A stretch of 64,000 nt of DNA from Ogataea parapolymorpha DL-1 (taxonomy: Eukaryota > Ascomycota > Pichiomycetes > Pichiales > Pichiaceae): the NCBI RefSeq assembly GCF_000187245.1, contig NC_027863.1, forward strand, positions 432,735 through 496,734, given 5' to 3'. Each line of letters starts with the position of its first letter. Position 1 is the first letter of the stretch. Below are positions 8,932 to 18,968 of this stretch, piece by piece. A program made the translations under genes and the position numbers. The notes under the pieces were generated by a model, which was not told where the DNA came from, searched no databases, and worked only from the letters and a program-made list of their open reading frames with translations.

Positions 8932-11842
8932 TGTTGCATGAATTCCCCAAGATAAAACCGACTGGAGTTTAGTAACACTATCCCTTAAATTTGTGTCTCT
9001 TTATTAAAAGGAAAACAGGTGGACGCGCACCACCTCGGATTCTGTCATAAAGTGAAGGATATTTCCTGTGAGATTACCCGCATGCTGTGATCGCTTTGAG
9101 AAAGTTCTGCACAGGTAGAGCATCTGCCGAGGCCGTAATCTTTTAATATATGTATTAACCTTCATGTTGATTTTTCCCTGCGCTCAATTGCCCCTTGTAC
9201 TGCAATCAGACGTGTGCAACATCTCTAGTGCTTACACGTTGAGATAGAAGACCTTTACAGATTTCGCATTATTTTTGCTTTTGGTATGAACACAGATTTA
9301 CGTAATCATTATTTCTCTCGACCTCTTCATCTATATATGCTCCATGTTGGATTATGGACTTCAGCCTTACAGTGCTTTGACTACCCTGTGTTCTCTCGAC
9401 CGCTGAACTGTGGATTTTGCACACCACCACCACAATCAGAGTACGCCGGTAGAAAAAATGTTGTTTGCTCCTGGATTGTTCGGTTCGGATTGACATCGCA
9501 TTTGTCGTTTCCAACTTGAAGAGATGGTTTCGGAAGCCAAGCGACTTGCTATTAGCCGGAGTTAAGCGTTCGCTCAAGTATCTGAAAAACACGCCTGATG
9601 ATTGTTCTCTTAAGACTGAAGCCCCCAAGTGTGAATTGTAGGGTACGACGATAGAGATCGGAGAGGTGTAAACAGTCATGAGCTACCACTTGGGTACGTA
9701 TGAATACTTGCGACTGTTCGTATTACATGGAGGTCAAACAAACAAGTCACAGTGACCTCACGATCCACTAATGCCAAATACTTAGCAATGGAAATGTAAT
9801 GGATGAGCTTGTATGGCTGACAAGGTCGCAAGGCTTTGGAATCAACTGGAATTTTGCACCTCCAATACCACAACTTCACAAGTGAGTAACACCAGCACCA
9901 TGGAGTTAAATTAGCATTCAACCTATTATCCTCGGATCAGGGACCATATTCAGAAAAATCACTTGAAACTTGAGCAAACTCCGGGCAAGCATTGTTAGAC
10001 CTATTGTTGATAAACACAGTTCCAGAAGCTACGCTTATCCCTTGCTGATTAAAGATAAATTCAAAAACTTATGATAGATACACGACTGAGATAGTTGTTC
10101 TGATAACGTCCAGTCCCAAGTTGAAAGGTCTGCGGCTCAAAATGATTTGTAAAAAAAAACTATATGAGGAGACCACTACTTTGATGTTGTCTGACATGGG
10201 TAAGAACGCAGTCGTCAAGTCAAATCTACTAGTCAATTAGCCATACACGAACGCTCCAGCATGAATTGCTTTTGTTGGCAGTTGAACAAGAGAACTGTCA
10301 TTGCATTCATTTGATGTACTATGCAATGCGGTAGATTCTTGTTTGAGAATTCGAGTTTCCGTCGTTGGATACCACATAATACACAAAGTTTTAGGTTAGT
10401 CGATAATTCCTCGTACCGTCTAGCAGAGCAGTATAAAAAACCCGTGTCCAATACATTTCATAACACCTCACACTCGTTCTTCTGTATTTATTTTATCAAC
10501 AAGTATTCGAGCTGGCTTATGATGGGAGTCATCCGCGATGCACTGCAGAAACTTGCTGATTCTTCTTCTCTTTATAAAACTTTCAATTGGAAACAGCCCT
10601 CATCAACTAAACCACGTTTTGGTTTGTCGTAGCTGATATTTTGATATCGGGAATCGCAATTGAGGGTTGATTTTTCATCAATTATTTACAGGGTTTGCCT
10701 ATAAACTTCTGAGCTGGTGTTAGAGATTACTTAGGTGACTATTCTCTAGTGTGCCTATTAAAGATTATGAGCACGTTTAGATTTGTGGTAAGCTTTTTTT
10801 CAAATCGGATGGTCTATATTTTTTTACATACTAAACTTTGAGTTAATTACACCCTACAGACCAAAATAGGATGCATGATATTTCAAAGAGACATATCCAT
10901 GTATGATCCCAACAAGATTAGAGCTTTTAGTGTATCTTGTTGCTTAACAATATCAAAGATGCGATGATGTAAATTCGGATCCGAAGTGGGAGTTGTAGAT
11001 GTTATGTCGCAGATTTCAGCATGCGCGAAGCTGATATGGTATCTGATGTGGTATTAATCCTACGGTTGACGACAAATACATGATTCGGTATTCCAACTAG
11101 GATTTTCTAGATACCGAAAGATTAGACTGAAGGACTGACTTTACTCTCTTCTATCCTTGTCATAGATGACACTAAATTTACTCAATACTTGAAAAGGAGT
11201 GTTCATGCATTGCCAGAGTTACCTTTGAGTTTATCTACTGTGGATTCTCTATTAGATACCACTCAGCTAGTTGTGATATCGCAGTATGCGTTTCATCCTA
11301 AATTGAAGATAGGCCCTGCCAGGGATAACATTTATGGGTTTTATCAACACAAGTTGTATAAAGTAGCAGAGCTCCTACGTCACTACACCTAACAAGTTCA
11401 GATGGTCGTGCAAGCGCCAAAGATAAGATCTTGGAGTTTGATAGAATTATCCCTACGAGTTATCCGAAGTTGCTCATCTATTCCAGTGTGAGACAAGTAG
11501 TTTCACATCATTCTGCGCTTTGTTAGTTTAATAGATATGAAAAGAGTGGGATGCTCCCTTTTGTTTTTTCACAAGATGTATACGATGTTTTAATTACTGA
11601 CACTACATTTTCTTCTATATTTCTATTGTGTACCTCCCATACATGTATGTGATATATTGCTAGAATTCAAGATCTGAAACCGGTTGCAAGTAGAATTACT
11701 GGCGTCTTGAATATCCGTCTCTCCCACTTAGTTTCTGGTAAATCGGAGGTTCATGCTTGTTCCAATCCGCATAAAATGAAGCCAATCAAAAATTTACATA
11801 AGTATTGTTACCAATCAAGCTAGAAGCGATAGTACTGGATTT
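8932..11842. other. Spacer between LTR B and LTR C, containing a copia pol relic
   Basis: Apart from the degraded pol sequence listed separately (about 9270-10640, minus), I see no gene. A GGTGG/CCACC hairpin lies at about 9018-9035, without a tRNA fold around it. Confidence 0.45.
9270..10640 (-). pseudogene. Decayed Ty1/copia-type pol (reverse transcriptase and RNase H remnants)
   Basis: Reading the minus strand in shifting frames gives retrotransposon motifs in the correct order. Near 10570-10490, PARILVDKINTEE resembles the KARLV.KGF stretch before the RT core. Near 10330-10250, HQMNAMTVLLFNCQQKQFML resembles the copia RT HQMDVKTAFLNG motif. Near 9840-9750, AKYLALVDREV resembles the RNase H EAEY.AL....E motif. 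Near 9630-9600, PISIVVPYNSHLGASVL resembles I..DN.SAI.L. Near 9550-9460, SKSLGFRNHL and SKQHFFYRRTL resemble KHI..R.H and KQ.AD.FTK.L. Spacing in the RNase H part is close to normal; the RT part appears to have lost about 100 codons, including the YVDD box. Frameshifts and stops make it non-functional. This is motif matching by eye, not a search. Confidence 0.5.
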
Positions 11843-12133
11843 TGTTGAGATAAGATAGTCATAGATTATATCATGGCTGTGCGGCTTATCCTGATGTGAA
11901 GGTTTATGGGTCTTCGCACATGCATTCTATGTGCCTCAGATTCAGATGATACAAATCTGAATCACATATGAGTCTAACCAAATAATATATAAGGGTGTGT
12001 CATATCCCACTTATAAGTGAGGGACTAAGGTATACAAAGATATTAACTATCTGATACATAGTCCTACTATTGAAGGAAGAATAATGACTGTAGACATTAC
12101 ACTTATCAAAACTAAGTTTCAATAGTTTCAACA
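11843..12133 (+). repeat. Solo LTR C, no clear target duplication
   Basis: It begins TGTTGAGATAAG and matches LTRs A and D over about 280 bp. The 3' end carries an extra copy of a TTTCAA-type end, so it closes as TTTCAATAGTTTCAACA at 12117-12133. The flanking five bases (GATTT and CCAAA) do not match. It is either an older insertion, a product of inter-element recombination, or altered at its end. Confidence 0.85.
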
Positions 12134-13117
12134 CCAAATGGTCTATTATTTGAAATAAGAACATAGGATAAGAAATTGCACTCTTATATTAGCCACATTA
12201 ATGAAGGATATACAAAAAGCGGGGCTATCTCCAGTTAGTTCCGAAGGAGCCAATTCAGAGGTTAGGTTGTCAGGGAATGCATTTGATTTTGTTAATGAGG
12301 TGTCCGCTTCCAATGTTAATGTATATTATACGAACTATATCCAACAGGGACAATTGAGACTCTATTATAACTGTGATAGTCTTCAACATGGTGGTTCTCG
12401 TTCAAACGGATTATATTCGAATGTTGAGGAAACAATGCTAATAGGGTACTGAACCCTTGTATATGCTCGAAAAGTGATAGCAATTCTAAGTAATATCTTG
12501 AATTATATTTATTAGAGGCCTAGAATTCATGTTGGGTGGTACCGAGCTAGAAAAGAGTCCTTATTTTGACTGTTCGTAAATCTCTCGACCTTAGTTATAG
12601 TTTTGAGGTCAAAAAAAATGTTTTTCGTGATTCAGAGCTTGTTTTTAACATGATATTTTGTTTGAAACTGCCTACTTTTGGAGCCAATATCATTATATCA
12701 CGTAGGGCCATTGAAACTCGTCTGTACTCCATTTTCAACACATCCTCCGATTTAAGATTCAGGCTTATTAAATCTTAAGCTAGCAAACTTCATTACTTAC
12801 TGGCTGTGCCTACACTAAGTAGTCCTTGCACATAACAGAACATTTAGCGTTATGCAAGTATACACTAGAGTGTGGGAAGAAAAGCAAAGCAACTACCCAC
12901 GTTACCAAAAAGCATAACGCTTGCTTACATATCAACTAAGTTCATCATGAGAATGGTGAATGCATCAGACTTCCATCACAAAAGCGCAATCCATTTCATT
13001 GACTTGTTGGTATCCATCGATGAGATCTTGTAACTCACAAGTAGGCATCAGTGATAAAATATTTTTACACAAACCCTGCCTGCTTCAGCTTTAACTTGTT
13101 CAGTTTTAATCAAAGGT
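12134..13117. other. Non-coding spacer between LTR C and LTR D
   Basis: Nothing supportable is seen. Short open frames at 12201-12452 and 12566-12778 have no recognisable motif; the second lacks a usable ATG at its start. Confidence 0.4.
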
Positions 13118-13400
13118 TGTGGAGATAAGATAGTCATAGATTATATCATGGCTGTGCGGCTTATCCCGATATGAAGGTTTGTGGGTCTTAGCACATGCAT
13201 AATATGTGCATCAGATTCAGATGAAACAAATCTGAATCACATATGAGACTAACCAAATAATATATAAGGGTGTGTCATATCCAACTTATGAGTGAGGGAC
13301 TAAGGCATATCAAAGATATTAACTATCTGATACATAGTCACACTATTGGAGGAAGAGTAATGACTGTAGATATTTCACTTATCAGAACAAAGTTTCAACA
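13118..13400 (+). repeat. Solo LTR D, with 5-bp target duplication
   Basis: This 283-bp element starts TGTGGA (one change from the TGTTGA of the family) and ends TCAACA. AAGGT repeats flank it at 13113-13117 and 13401-13405. By eye it is more than 90 percent identical to LTR A in reverse. No internal coding region is attached. Confidence 0.93.
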
Positions 13401-13754
13401 AAGGTTACTTTTCTAAGACGTATCAGACGGTAGCTTAGCACATAGCGCATTCGACAGAAACATCAGAAAACCTTATATTGTTTTCAATTACTTAATCACA
13501 CACGCTGACAGTTGATTTTCAATAGTAGCACGACTATCATCAATTGACAAAAGGTTATACAGTATTCCATTAGGTGGCTAAATGACCTCTACTATTGACA
13601 TATGTTATAATCAGCATTATTTATGAGGGAACAAATTTTGTGGGAGTCCAGTTATTTAGCTAATGCTCGCATGCTTTGCTTGGTTACGTAACCTGAAAAG
13701 TTTCATGAGCTAATCAAGCGTGCACAGTAATCGGTTTTAAAAGAAGCTCGAGGC

Positions 13755-13900
13755 TTGAAGGCTTTAGATCCGAGCATCGTCAGACCATATTCAGGAATGC
13801 AATTGCGTATGACGGTGCTCCTAGTAATTTCTGGCGGCTTCCTTCTATGCCGTGTTGTGGATTGTTTTTCTCATAAGCCACTTGTCAACAACAGATGTAC
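13755..13900 (+). pseudogene. Possible second copia RNase H scrap
   Basis: The plus-strand frame reads SGGFLLCRVVDCFSHKPLV, which resembles the copia RNase H stretch of the form ST/SGG....G..I.WFSHKQ..V that precedes the EAEY motif. It is on the opposite strand to the larger pol relic. The match is a single short block and may be chance. Confidence 0.25.
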
Positions 13901-14673
13901 TTGGCTAGGCTTTTCAATTTCCAGTGATATATACATCACAATAATTGTGTTTTATTACATCTGATATCTATATCAATGCGTCCTACGCCGTATTTTATCA
14001 CGGTTGCTGAATCATCCTGCAAAATAATTCGTCTCAATTGCAAAAATTACGGTTAGCCGCGTATCATATTTACGTAATTTATCTTATAATAGTTTACATA
14101 AAAATATGTAGATCACGTGAGTAAAGTCAGAACGCAATGATCATCTGATAAATTGAAGTAATCTACCGACTTGGGGACGGAGTATTCATCTAATAGTAAG
14201 GACTATGCATTATTTTTGGATCAACATGAGTGTTCTTAATTACTGCAGGGGCTGAAGGCATGACTTGCATTACAGCATTTCTTCAGAAGTTCGGTGTACA
14301 CGTCAGCTTCAAGGTACGAAATATCATCTTTGGAGAGTTCATATTCGCTGATGAATACCATCGCACTTTCTGATATTGTCGTTTCTATTGAGTGACCTCA
14401 CATCCTTTATGACCAAAGCAAAGGTACGTTTTTCGGTACGACTATTTTCGAGACTTCTAATAGAAAACTCGTGATGGACGCATTTTCATCAATTTATGCT
14501 GTATTCAGATAACTGTATTTTCACTCAAGCTGCTCTTGCTTTCATCCAGTCAAAAATCTTTTGAGAGGTGGTGATGCAATTTGTAGAATTACCTCCTAAC
14601 AACTGAGTTTTCCACGGAATATTGAGAGTGATCTGAGCACCTCCAGAATCTTTAATCAGGTGTATGTCTGTAT

Positions 14674-15120
14674 TCATGTCAACCTCCAATGCGTTCCCAA
14701 CGACCTAGCGGTAGTGAGTATCAATAATCCTCCCATTATGAAGAGACCTAGAGCTTCTTTCGTCAGACCTGAGTAAATAGTCAAAGCTTGCGCAACCGTA
14801 GTCAACACTTCAGCTACAAAAATTATGATGCATTCAGTATCTGTACTATTTAATAGCCTCAATTAAGTTTTAACATCACCCGGAGTTACACTCTCATACA
14901 TAGAATCCGACCAGTTGTAAAAAGCTTTGATGAGGAATCAAAAAAGCTTTCCCCACCAGGAGCGCCGAATAATTGACCGTGAATGTGGAACGTCTCATTA
15001 GTTTGCATTAAAGACTGTTCAGCACCAAGGGATAAGGGGATACATGAACAGAGTGGATATAGAAATTGCAAGACATGCAACCCATCATCGTCAATGAAGA
15101 CTTTCTTTGCATAGGCTATG
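14674..15120 (-). pseudogene. Possible dead gene encoding membrane-like segments
   Basis: Two consecutive minus-strand frames look protein-like. The first, upstream part reads AKKVFIDDDGLHVLQFLYPL and is then interrupted. The second reads TVAQALTIYSGLTKEALGLF followed by a hydrophobic run ending in a stop at 14674. A single frameshift and one stop would join them. I do not recognise the family. It could equally be chance open sequence beside DGA1. Confidence 0.25.
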
Positions 15121-15704
15121 AACTTGAAGGCTTAAGACAGCAGCAAATTTCAAGATTACATATCTATAGTTCTTTTAATTCTCGAAAATGGGGAACCACA
15201 GAGCTTTATTGGTTTAGTTGGGACGCCATTCTGTTTTTCTGATGGGTATCGAATAAAGGGTCCTTATATTTATCTCACTTATTGTTTCACTACTATAAAT
15301 ACAACAAAACAGCTGACCAAGAGAAAATTCTCTGAACTAGTTTGGATTGTTTAGTTTGAATGCCACACATCTTTTGCAAAGTGTTAGTCACCAATCATCT
15401 CGCCCCAGCAAATTATCTATAGTTGGTTTGCGCCCCATAACAAACAACAAACTGCAAAACTCCTTTTGAAATCAAGACACGACGAAAGAAAAACGAAACT
15501 TTACAACTGAGAATGCAACGTCCTCGGTTACTTGATAGTCGTGTTCATTAACAACATCTACGTTTGAAATGCAAGGCACCAGTTAACCAGGAATATATTC
15601 ATAATTTTTCCTATTTAGGAAAAGCACATAAAAATTGGTAAGAATGTGCTGCTACAGAAATTCAAAACTGCAATTTGAAGGAAAGCGTAATATGTGTTGG
15701 CAAT

Positions 15705-17105
15705 CTATTCAACAATGTTCAGATCGCGATCATGTTCTAACAGGTATTTGTCTTTGTAAGTGGCGAAAAGCTCTTGTAGAGCTTGCACGTATAAGCTATG
15801 GTAATAATCAATTTCTTCAGGGGACACTACGTCTCCGTACTTTCTCCCATGGAGCCTTCTAACTGTTATGGGAGCTCCAGTGACAATGTGGATCGGACGT
15901 CTGTGGGGAAGAAGTCCAAAATCATAGTTCAGCAGCCCACGAGAAACTATTATAGGAAGAGTAAACCCAAAATTCTTTTTGAGTCGAAGTTGGAACCATT
16001 TGAGTAACTGGCGTATATAGCCATCATTCTTGTTGTTAGAATTCTCCGTCTCATTAGTGTAGTACACGTCATAAATGTTGTTCTCGCCAAATGCGTACAC
16101 TGGCACCAAACATATATCATCATTATTAAATCTTCCACTTGCCTGGAGTGCTAATTTGACAAAACCTTTTCGCCTCTTCAATACGATAGAATTCAGATGT
16201 GGTTTTGCAAGCAAACTTTCACTTGCACCACCGACCACAATAACCACGCTGTGTCCTTTGTCCAACAAAGATGAAATGTTTTTTTTGGTCACAGCAGTAC
16301 ATCCCAAGCTCATCAAGTAATCACGATAAAATGGAAGCTGAAACTGGTTTACAAGTGTGGTTACAAAACAGCGGATTCCTGGAAACAGTTTCGAAAATCC
16401 TGCACCTTCAGTTGCGAACCCCGCGAACACTCCCATAGCGATAACGCCATGAGGATGATAGCCAAAAATGTATCTAGGCCCTGTAATTGTCTCTCTTTCG
16501 ACGGTTTTTTTTCTTTTTTGTATCACTTTCCATCTGAACAGTGAACTCAGCAAGAAGTTTGGGGTGACAGATGCGAAAAGCGGCGGAATATCGAACTCCT
16601 CTAATTCAACTTTTATTGGGGTTTTGGTAGGGGACAGTTCTTTGCTTCTATGGAGACGGACTGGATAGTAATTGGCAAAGTGCTTATACAGGCCCCAGTT
16701 TGACATTGATCGAGAGTATCTGTTGAGCGCATTACCATTAGAAGGGGTACGGTCAAATAAATAAAACCTGAACGTGTAAACGAGGAGAAATGGCCACATG
16801 AACGGATAACACCATAGGTAGAAATATATGAATGGAAGAACAACTATTGAACTACCATGTAGAAAGACTGCTAAGGTCTCCAGTCTCTTGACCAAGGGTG
16901 TCGATAATGGTGATCTGACAGGAGTCTTGGTTTTGGAGAAAATACATGACGCTTGAGAAGGTTTGCAGGTACTGAATGTCTCGTTGGGAAAAGAAGGCAA
17001 CTGAGAAATTGAAGCTGAGTCTATTTTAAGAGAAGTTTGATCCGTTTGGGGTTTGACTGCCTTTAATTGCTTGTCAGATTTTCCGGCCGCCGCTAAGATT
17101 CTCAT
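15705..17105 (-). CDS. DGA1: Diacylglycerol O-acyltransferase (DGAT2 family)
   Basis: This enzyme makes triacylglycerol from diacylglycerol and acyl-CoA at the ER and lipid-droplet surface. The 466-residue product has a poorly conserved N-terminus of about 80 residues and then a hydrophobic hairpin (about residues 85-125, including FIYFYLWCYPFMWPFLLVY). The DGAT2 signature YHPHG lies in GPRYIFGYHPHGVIAMG (about residue 215), and the family's GGASES block follows near residue 295. I start at ATG 17105 (MRILAAAGK); the frame upstream reaches only a TTG before an in-frame stop. It is the first host gene to the right of the desert. Other yeast DGA1 proteins are of similar length (418-520 aa). Confidence 0.93.
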   Translation of the reverse strand: MRILAAAGKSDKQLKAVKPQTDQTSLKIDSASISQLPSFPNETFSTCKPSQASCIFSKTKTPVRSPLSTPLVKRLETLAVFLHGSSIVVLPFIYFYLWCYPFMWPFLLVYTFRFYLFDRTPSNGNALNRYSRSMSNWGLYKHFANYYPVRLHRSKELSPTKTPIKVELEEFDIPPLFASVTPNFLLSSLFRWKVIQKRKKTVERETITGPRYIFGYHPHGVIAMGVFAGFATEGAGFSKLFPGIRCFVTTLVNQFQLPFYRDYLMSLGCTAVTKKNISSLLDKGHSVVIVVGGASESLLAKPHLNSIVLKRRKGFVKLALQASGRFNNDDICLVPVYAFGENNIYDVYYTNETENSNNKNDGYIRQLLKWFQLRLKKNFGFTLPIIVSRGLLNYDFGLLPHRRPIHIVTGAPITVRRLHGRKYGDVVSPEEIDYYHSLYVQALQELFATYKDKYLLEHDRDLNIVE

Positions 17106-17615
17106 CCCAGCTTTGAAGTAGCGGTTGTAGATCAATATCTATGGTATTTAGTCACAATCCACAAAGTTCCTATATTATGACCGACAGAAAGCACCAGACC
17201 TCGTGAGCCAACAAACACGACTAAAAGCGTGACGATGCTTCAGAATATTGACACAGCAAAATCCTTTAGATTCCGTATTACATAATCGAACCAAGTTAGT
17301 AATTTGAGTTGAATTTGACTCCCTATTGAAAATGAACGGTAGCTAGTACTCCATATGGAGCAAGAAGCACAACTGCGGCTTTTTTTTCAAGCCAGGCACT
17401 ATGGGTTGTTGTTCGTTACCCTGCTGTGACTGAAGCGGCCGGATTTCCGTACACATAGTTGTAGAACATAGGAAGAGGTACATAAAGCATCAAATAGTCA
17501 ATACGTAGGCCTACGCTATCAAAGGATACAAACATTTTTCACGTACTAATTTAGTTCCTCAAACATTAATTTCAACGTGAGGCTCATATTCATTAAGCTT
17601 TTATGGATAATGCAT
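17106..17615. other. DGA1 upstream region / SIT4 3' flank
   Basis: These 510 bp separate two minus-strand genes. I see no gene and no clear regulatory site. Confidence 0.4.
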
Positions 17616-18563
17616 TCATAAGAAGTATTCGTTTCCATTTTTTTGGTTCTTAGATGGGTTGATTTTTAGCGTGTCATCTGGAACGGCACTGAATATTTGG
17701 AAATTAACGTTCAAATTGTCATCCACTTTCATCACACTGGCAACATTGCCACATCGATAGCAGTAATTTGGGGCAGACCAGACAGTCACCACGTCTTTAT
17801 CAGGAAAATGGTATCTGAATCCTTCCATGACTAGCTGGTGAGCGCGCGCGATCAACTGCAAATTATTGATATGATTAAACTCTCTGGCTACCTTTGCCCC
17901 AAACAACCACCCCGCACCTCTTGGAGAAATCGCCCAAGTATCTACATTATCCGGATCTGACCAAACAATGTCGCAAAATCCTCCTTCATGGGGCACCTCC
18001 TGAGCCCTGCTTAGAACTCTTATTTGGTCTAGCATACGGATTTCTGGAGAAAGGCCGCCATGAATACAAAGAATTTTGCCGTCTATTATTGCACTGAGAG
18101 TAAGGAAATCAAACACTTGACAGCAGTATTTCCACACCATTGTTGAGCCATATTTGTTCAAACACTCTTCATAGAATCCGTACACTTGCGTTATCTGTCT
18201 CGATTCATGATTGCCTCTCACCAATGTTATATGTTGTGGGAATTTAACTTTGAGAATCATTAACAACGTGAACGTTTCAAGCGAGAAGTACCCTCTATCG
18301 ACGTAATCACCCAAAAAGATATAATTAGTGCTTAGGCCAGACTGAGAAGGAAACCCTCCCGCAATTTTGAACAATTCAAGAAGATCGTGAAACTGACCAT
18401 GGATATCACCACAAACAGTAACAGGGGACCTGACAGGTTGAATGTTTGACTCCTCCATTAAAAGATCTTTAACTTTTTCGCATAGTTGCTTCATATCATT
18501 CTCCGGAAGAGCTTTGCAGTTTTTGATGTCCTCGAACCATTGATCTGGACCTCGCTCTGACAT
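17616..18563 (-). CDS. SIT4: PP6-type Ser/Thr phosphatase catalytic subunit
   Basis: This is the PP2A-like phosphatase catalytic subunit that works with SAP subunits in TORC1 signalling, G1/S progression and tRNA-modification-linked responses. The 315-residue product (S. cerevisiae Sit4 311) carries the metal and active-site motifs GDIHGQ, GDYVDRG and RGNHE and the C-terminal YFL shared by PP2A-like enzymes. The start MSERGPDQW aligns with Sit4 MVSRGPDEW, so ATG 18563 is the start; the frame upstream begins only at a TTG. The stretches [20 protein letters not shown] and [13 protein letters not shown] identify Sit4/PP6 rather than PP4 (PPH3) or PPG1. A four-residue insertion after GGFP is the only notable difference. 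Confidence 0.95.
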   Translation of the reverse strand: MSERGPDQWFEDIKNCKALPENDMKQLCEKVKDLLMEESNIQPVRSPVTVCGDIHGQFHDLLELFKIAGGFPSQSGLSTNYIFLGDYVDRGYFSLETFTLLMILKVKFPQHITLVRGNHESRQITQVYGFYEECLNKYGSTMVWKYCCQVFDFLTLSAIIDGKILCIHGGLSPEIRMLDQIRVLSRAQEVPHEGGFCDIVWSDPDNVDTWAISPRGAGWLFGAKVAREFNHINNLQLIARAHQLVMEGFRYHFPDKDVVTVWSAPNYCYRCGNVASVMKVDDNLNVNFQIFSAVPDDTLKINPSKNQKNGNEYFL

Positions 18564-18968
18564 GACCTTGAGACGCAAAGATAGTACTGTTACGTTGGAA
18601 GTTCGTATTTTTGCTTTCAATTAATTAATTGACCGGCAAATTGTAGACGTCGCTAATTTAGTATAATAAATAGAAATAAGCCTTTGACTCAAATGTATGA
18701 ATATAATGCTCTTCAAAGCTGAAAGATTAAGCTGTAACCATAAAAGTCAGGAAGCAAGTGATTCAACCTATTATCGACTTGAACTTATGGAGGTAACCTT
18801 ATAGTGCCTTTTAATTTCCAATTACTCAAAACGTTTTCTTTTCGGTCGCTGAGATTTACGAAAGAATTTTACTGACACGAAGTCAAATCGACAGATCCGA
18901 AAACCTAGGTTCTCTTTAGAAGTTTTACGTAGTGTTGCCCTGTTCAAGCTTCATCCTGAAGCGCAAGG
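18564..18968. other. SIT4 upstream region / ARG1 3' flank
   Basis: These 405 bp lie between two minus-strand genes. I see no gene or clear site. Confidence 0.4.

Larger units (their letters stand above)
4855..15704. other. 10.8-kb gene desert with LTR and copia debris; candidate regional centromere
   Basis: Between tRNA-Lys and DGA1 no frame longer than 136 codons exists and none resembles an intact host gene, while genes elsewhere in the window are usually 50-500 bp apart. The desert looks AT-richer than the genes. It holds four solo LTRs of one family, likely older LTR debris and decayed Ty1/copia pol sequence, and none of these LTRs were seen elsewhere in the window. Clusters of Ty5-like LTRs in ORF-free, GC-poor regions mark centromeres in several yeasts (reported for Scheffersomyces, Debaryomyces and Ogataea). 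Centromere identity is inference; no kinetochore-binding signal can be read from sequence. It could instead be a subtelomeric-like or silent retrotransposon sink. Confidence 0.5.
13401..15704. other. Right flank of the desert
   Basis: There is no intact gene. It holds a possible second copia RNase H scrap (about 13755-13900, plus), an ATCACGTG octamer at 14112-14119, and two adjoining protein-like frames on the minus strand (14674-15120) that may be a dead gene. The last few hundred bases are the 3' flank of DGA1. Confidence 0.4.

Noticed and set aside
9010..9145. tRNA-like segment (AGGTAGAGCATCTGCC and a GGTGG/CCACC hairpin)
   Set aside because: No acceptor stem, no GGTTCGA-type B box and no consistent cloverleaf.
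4855..15704. Point centromere of the S. cerevisiae type in the desert
   Set aside because: ATCACGTG octamers occur at 5095-5102 (minus) and 14112-14119, but neither is followed at the right distance by an AT-rich CDEII-like block and a TTTCCGAA-type CDEIII. Similar E-boxes occur elsewhere, for example at 43542.
4855..15704. Inverted-repeat centromere as in Komagataella or Pichia kudriavzevii
   Set aside because: The only long inverted pairs I see are oppositely oriented LTRs (A against B, C and D). No multi-kilobase inverted repeat flanks a core.
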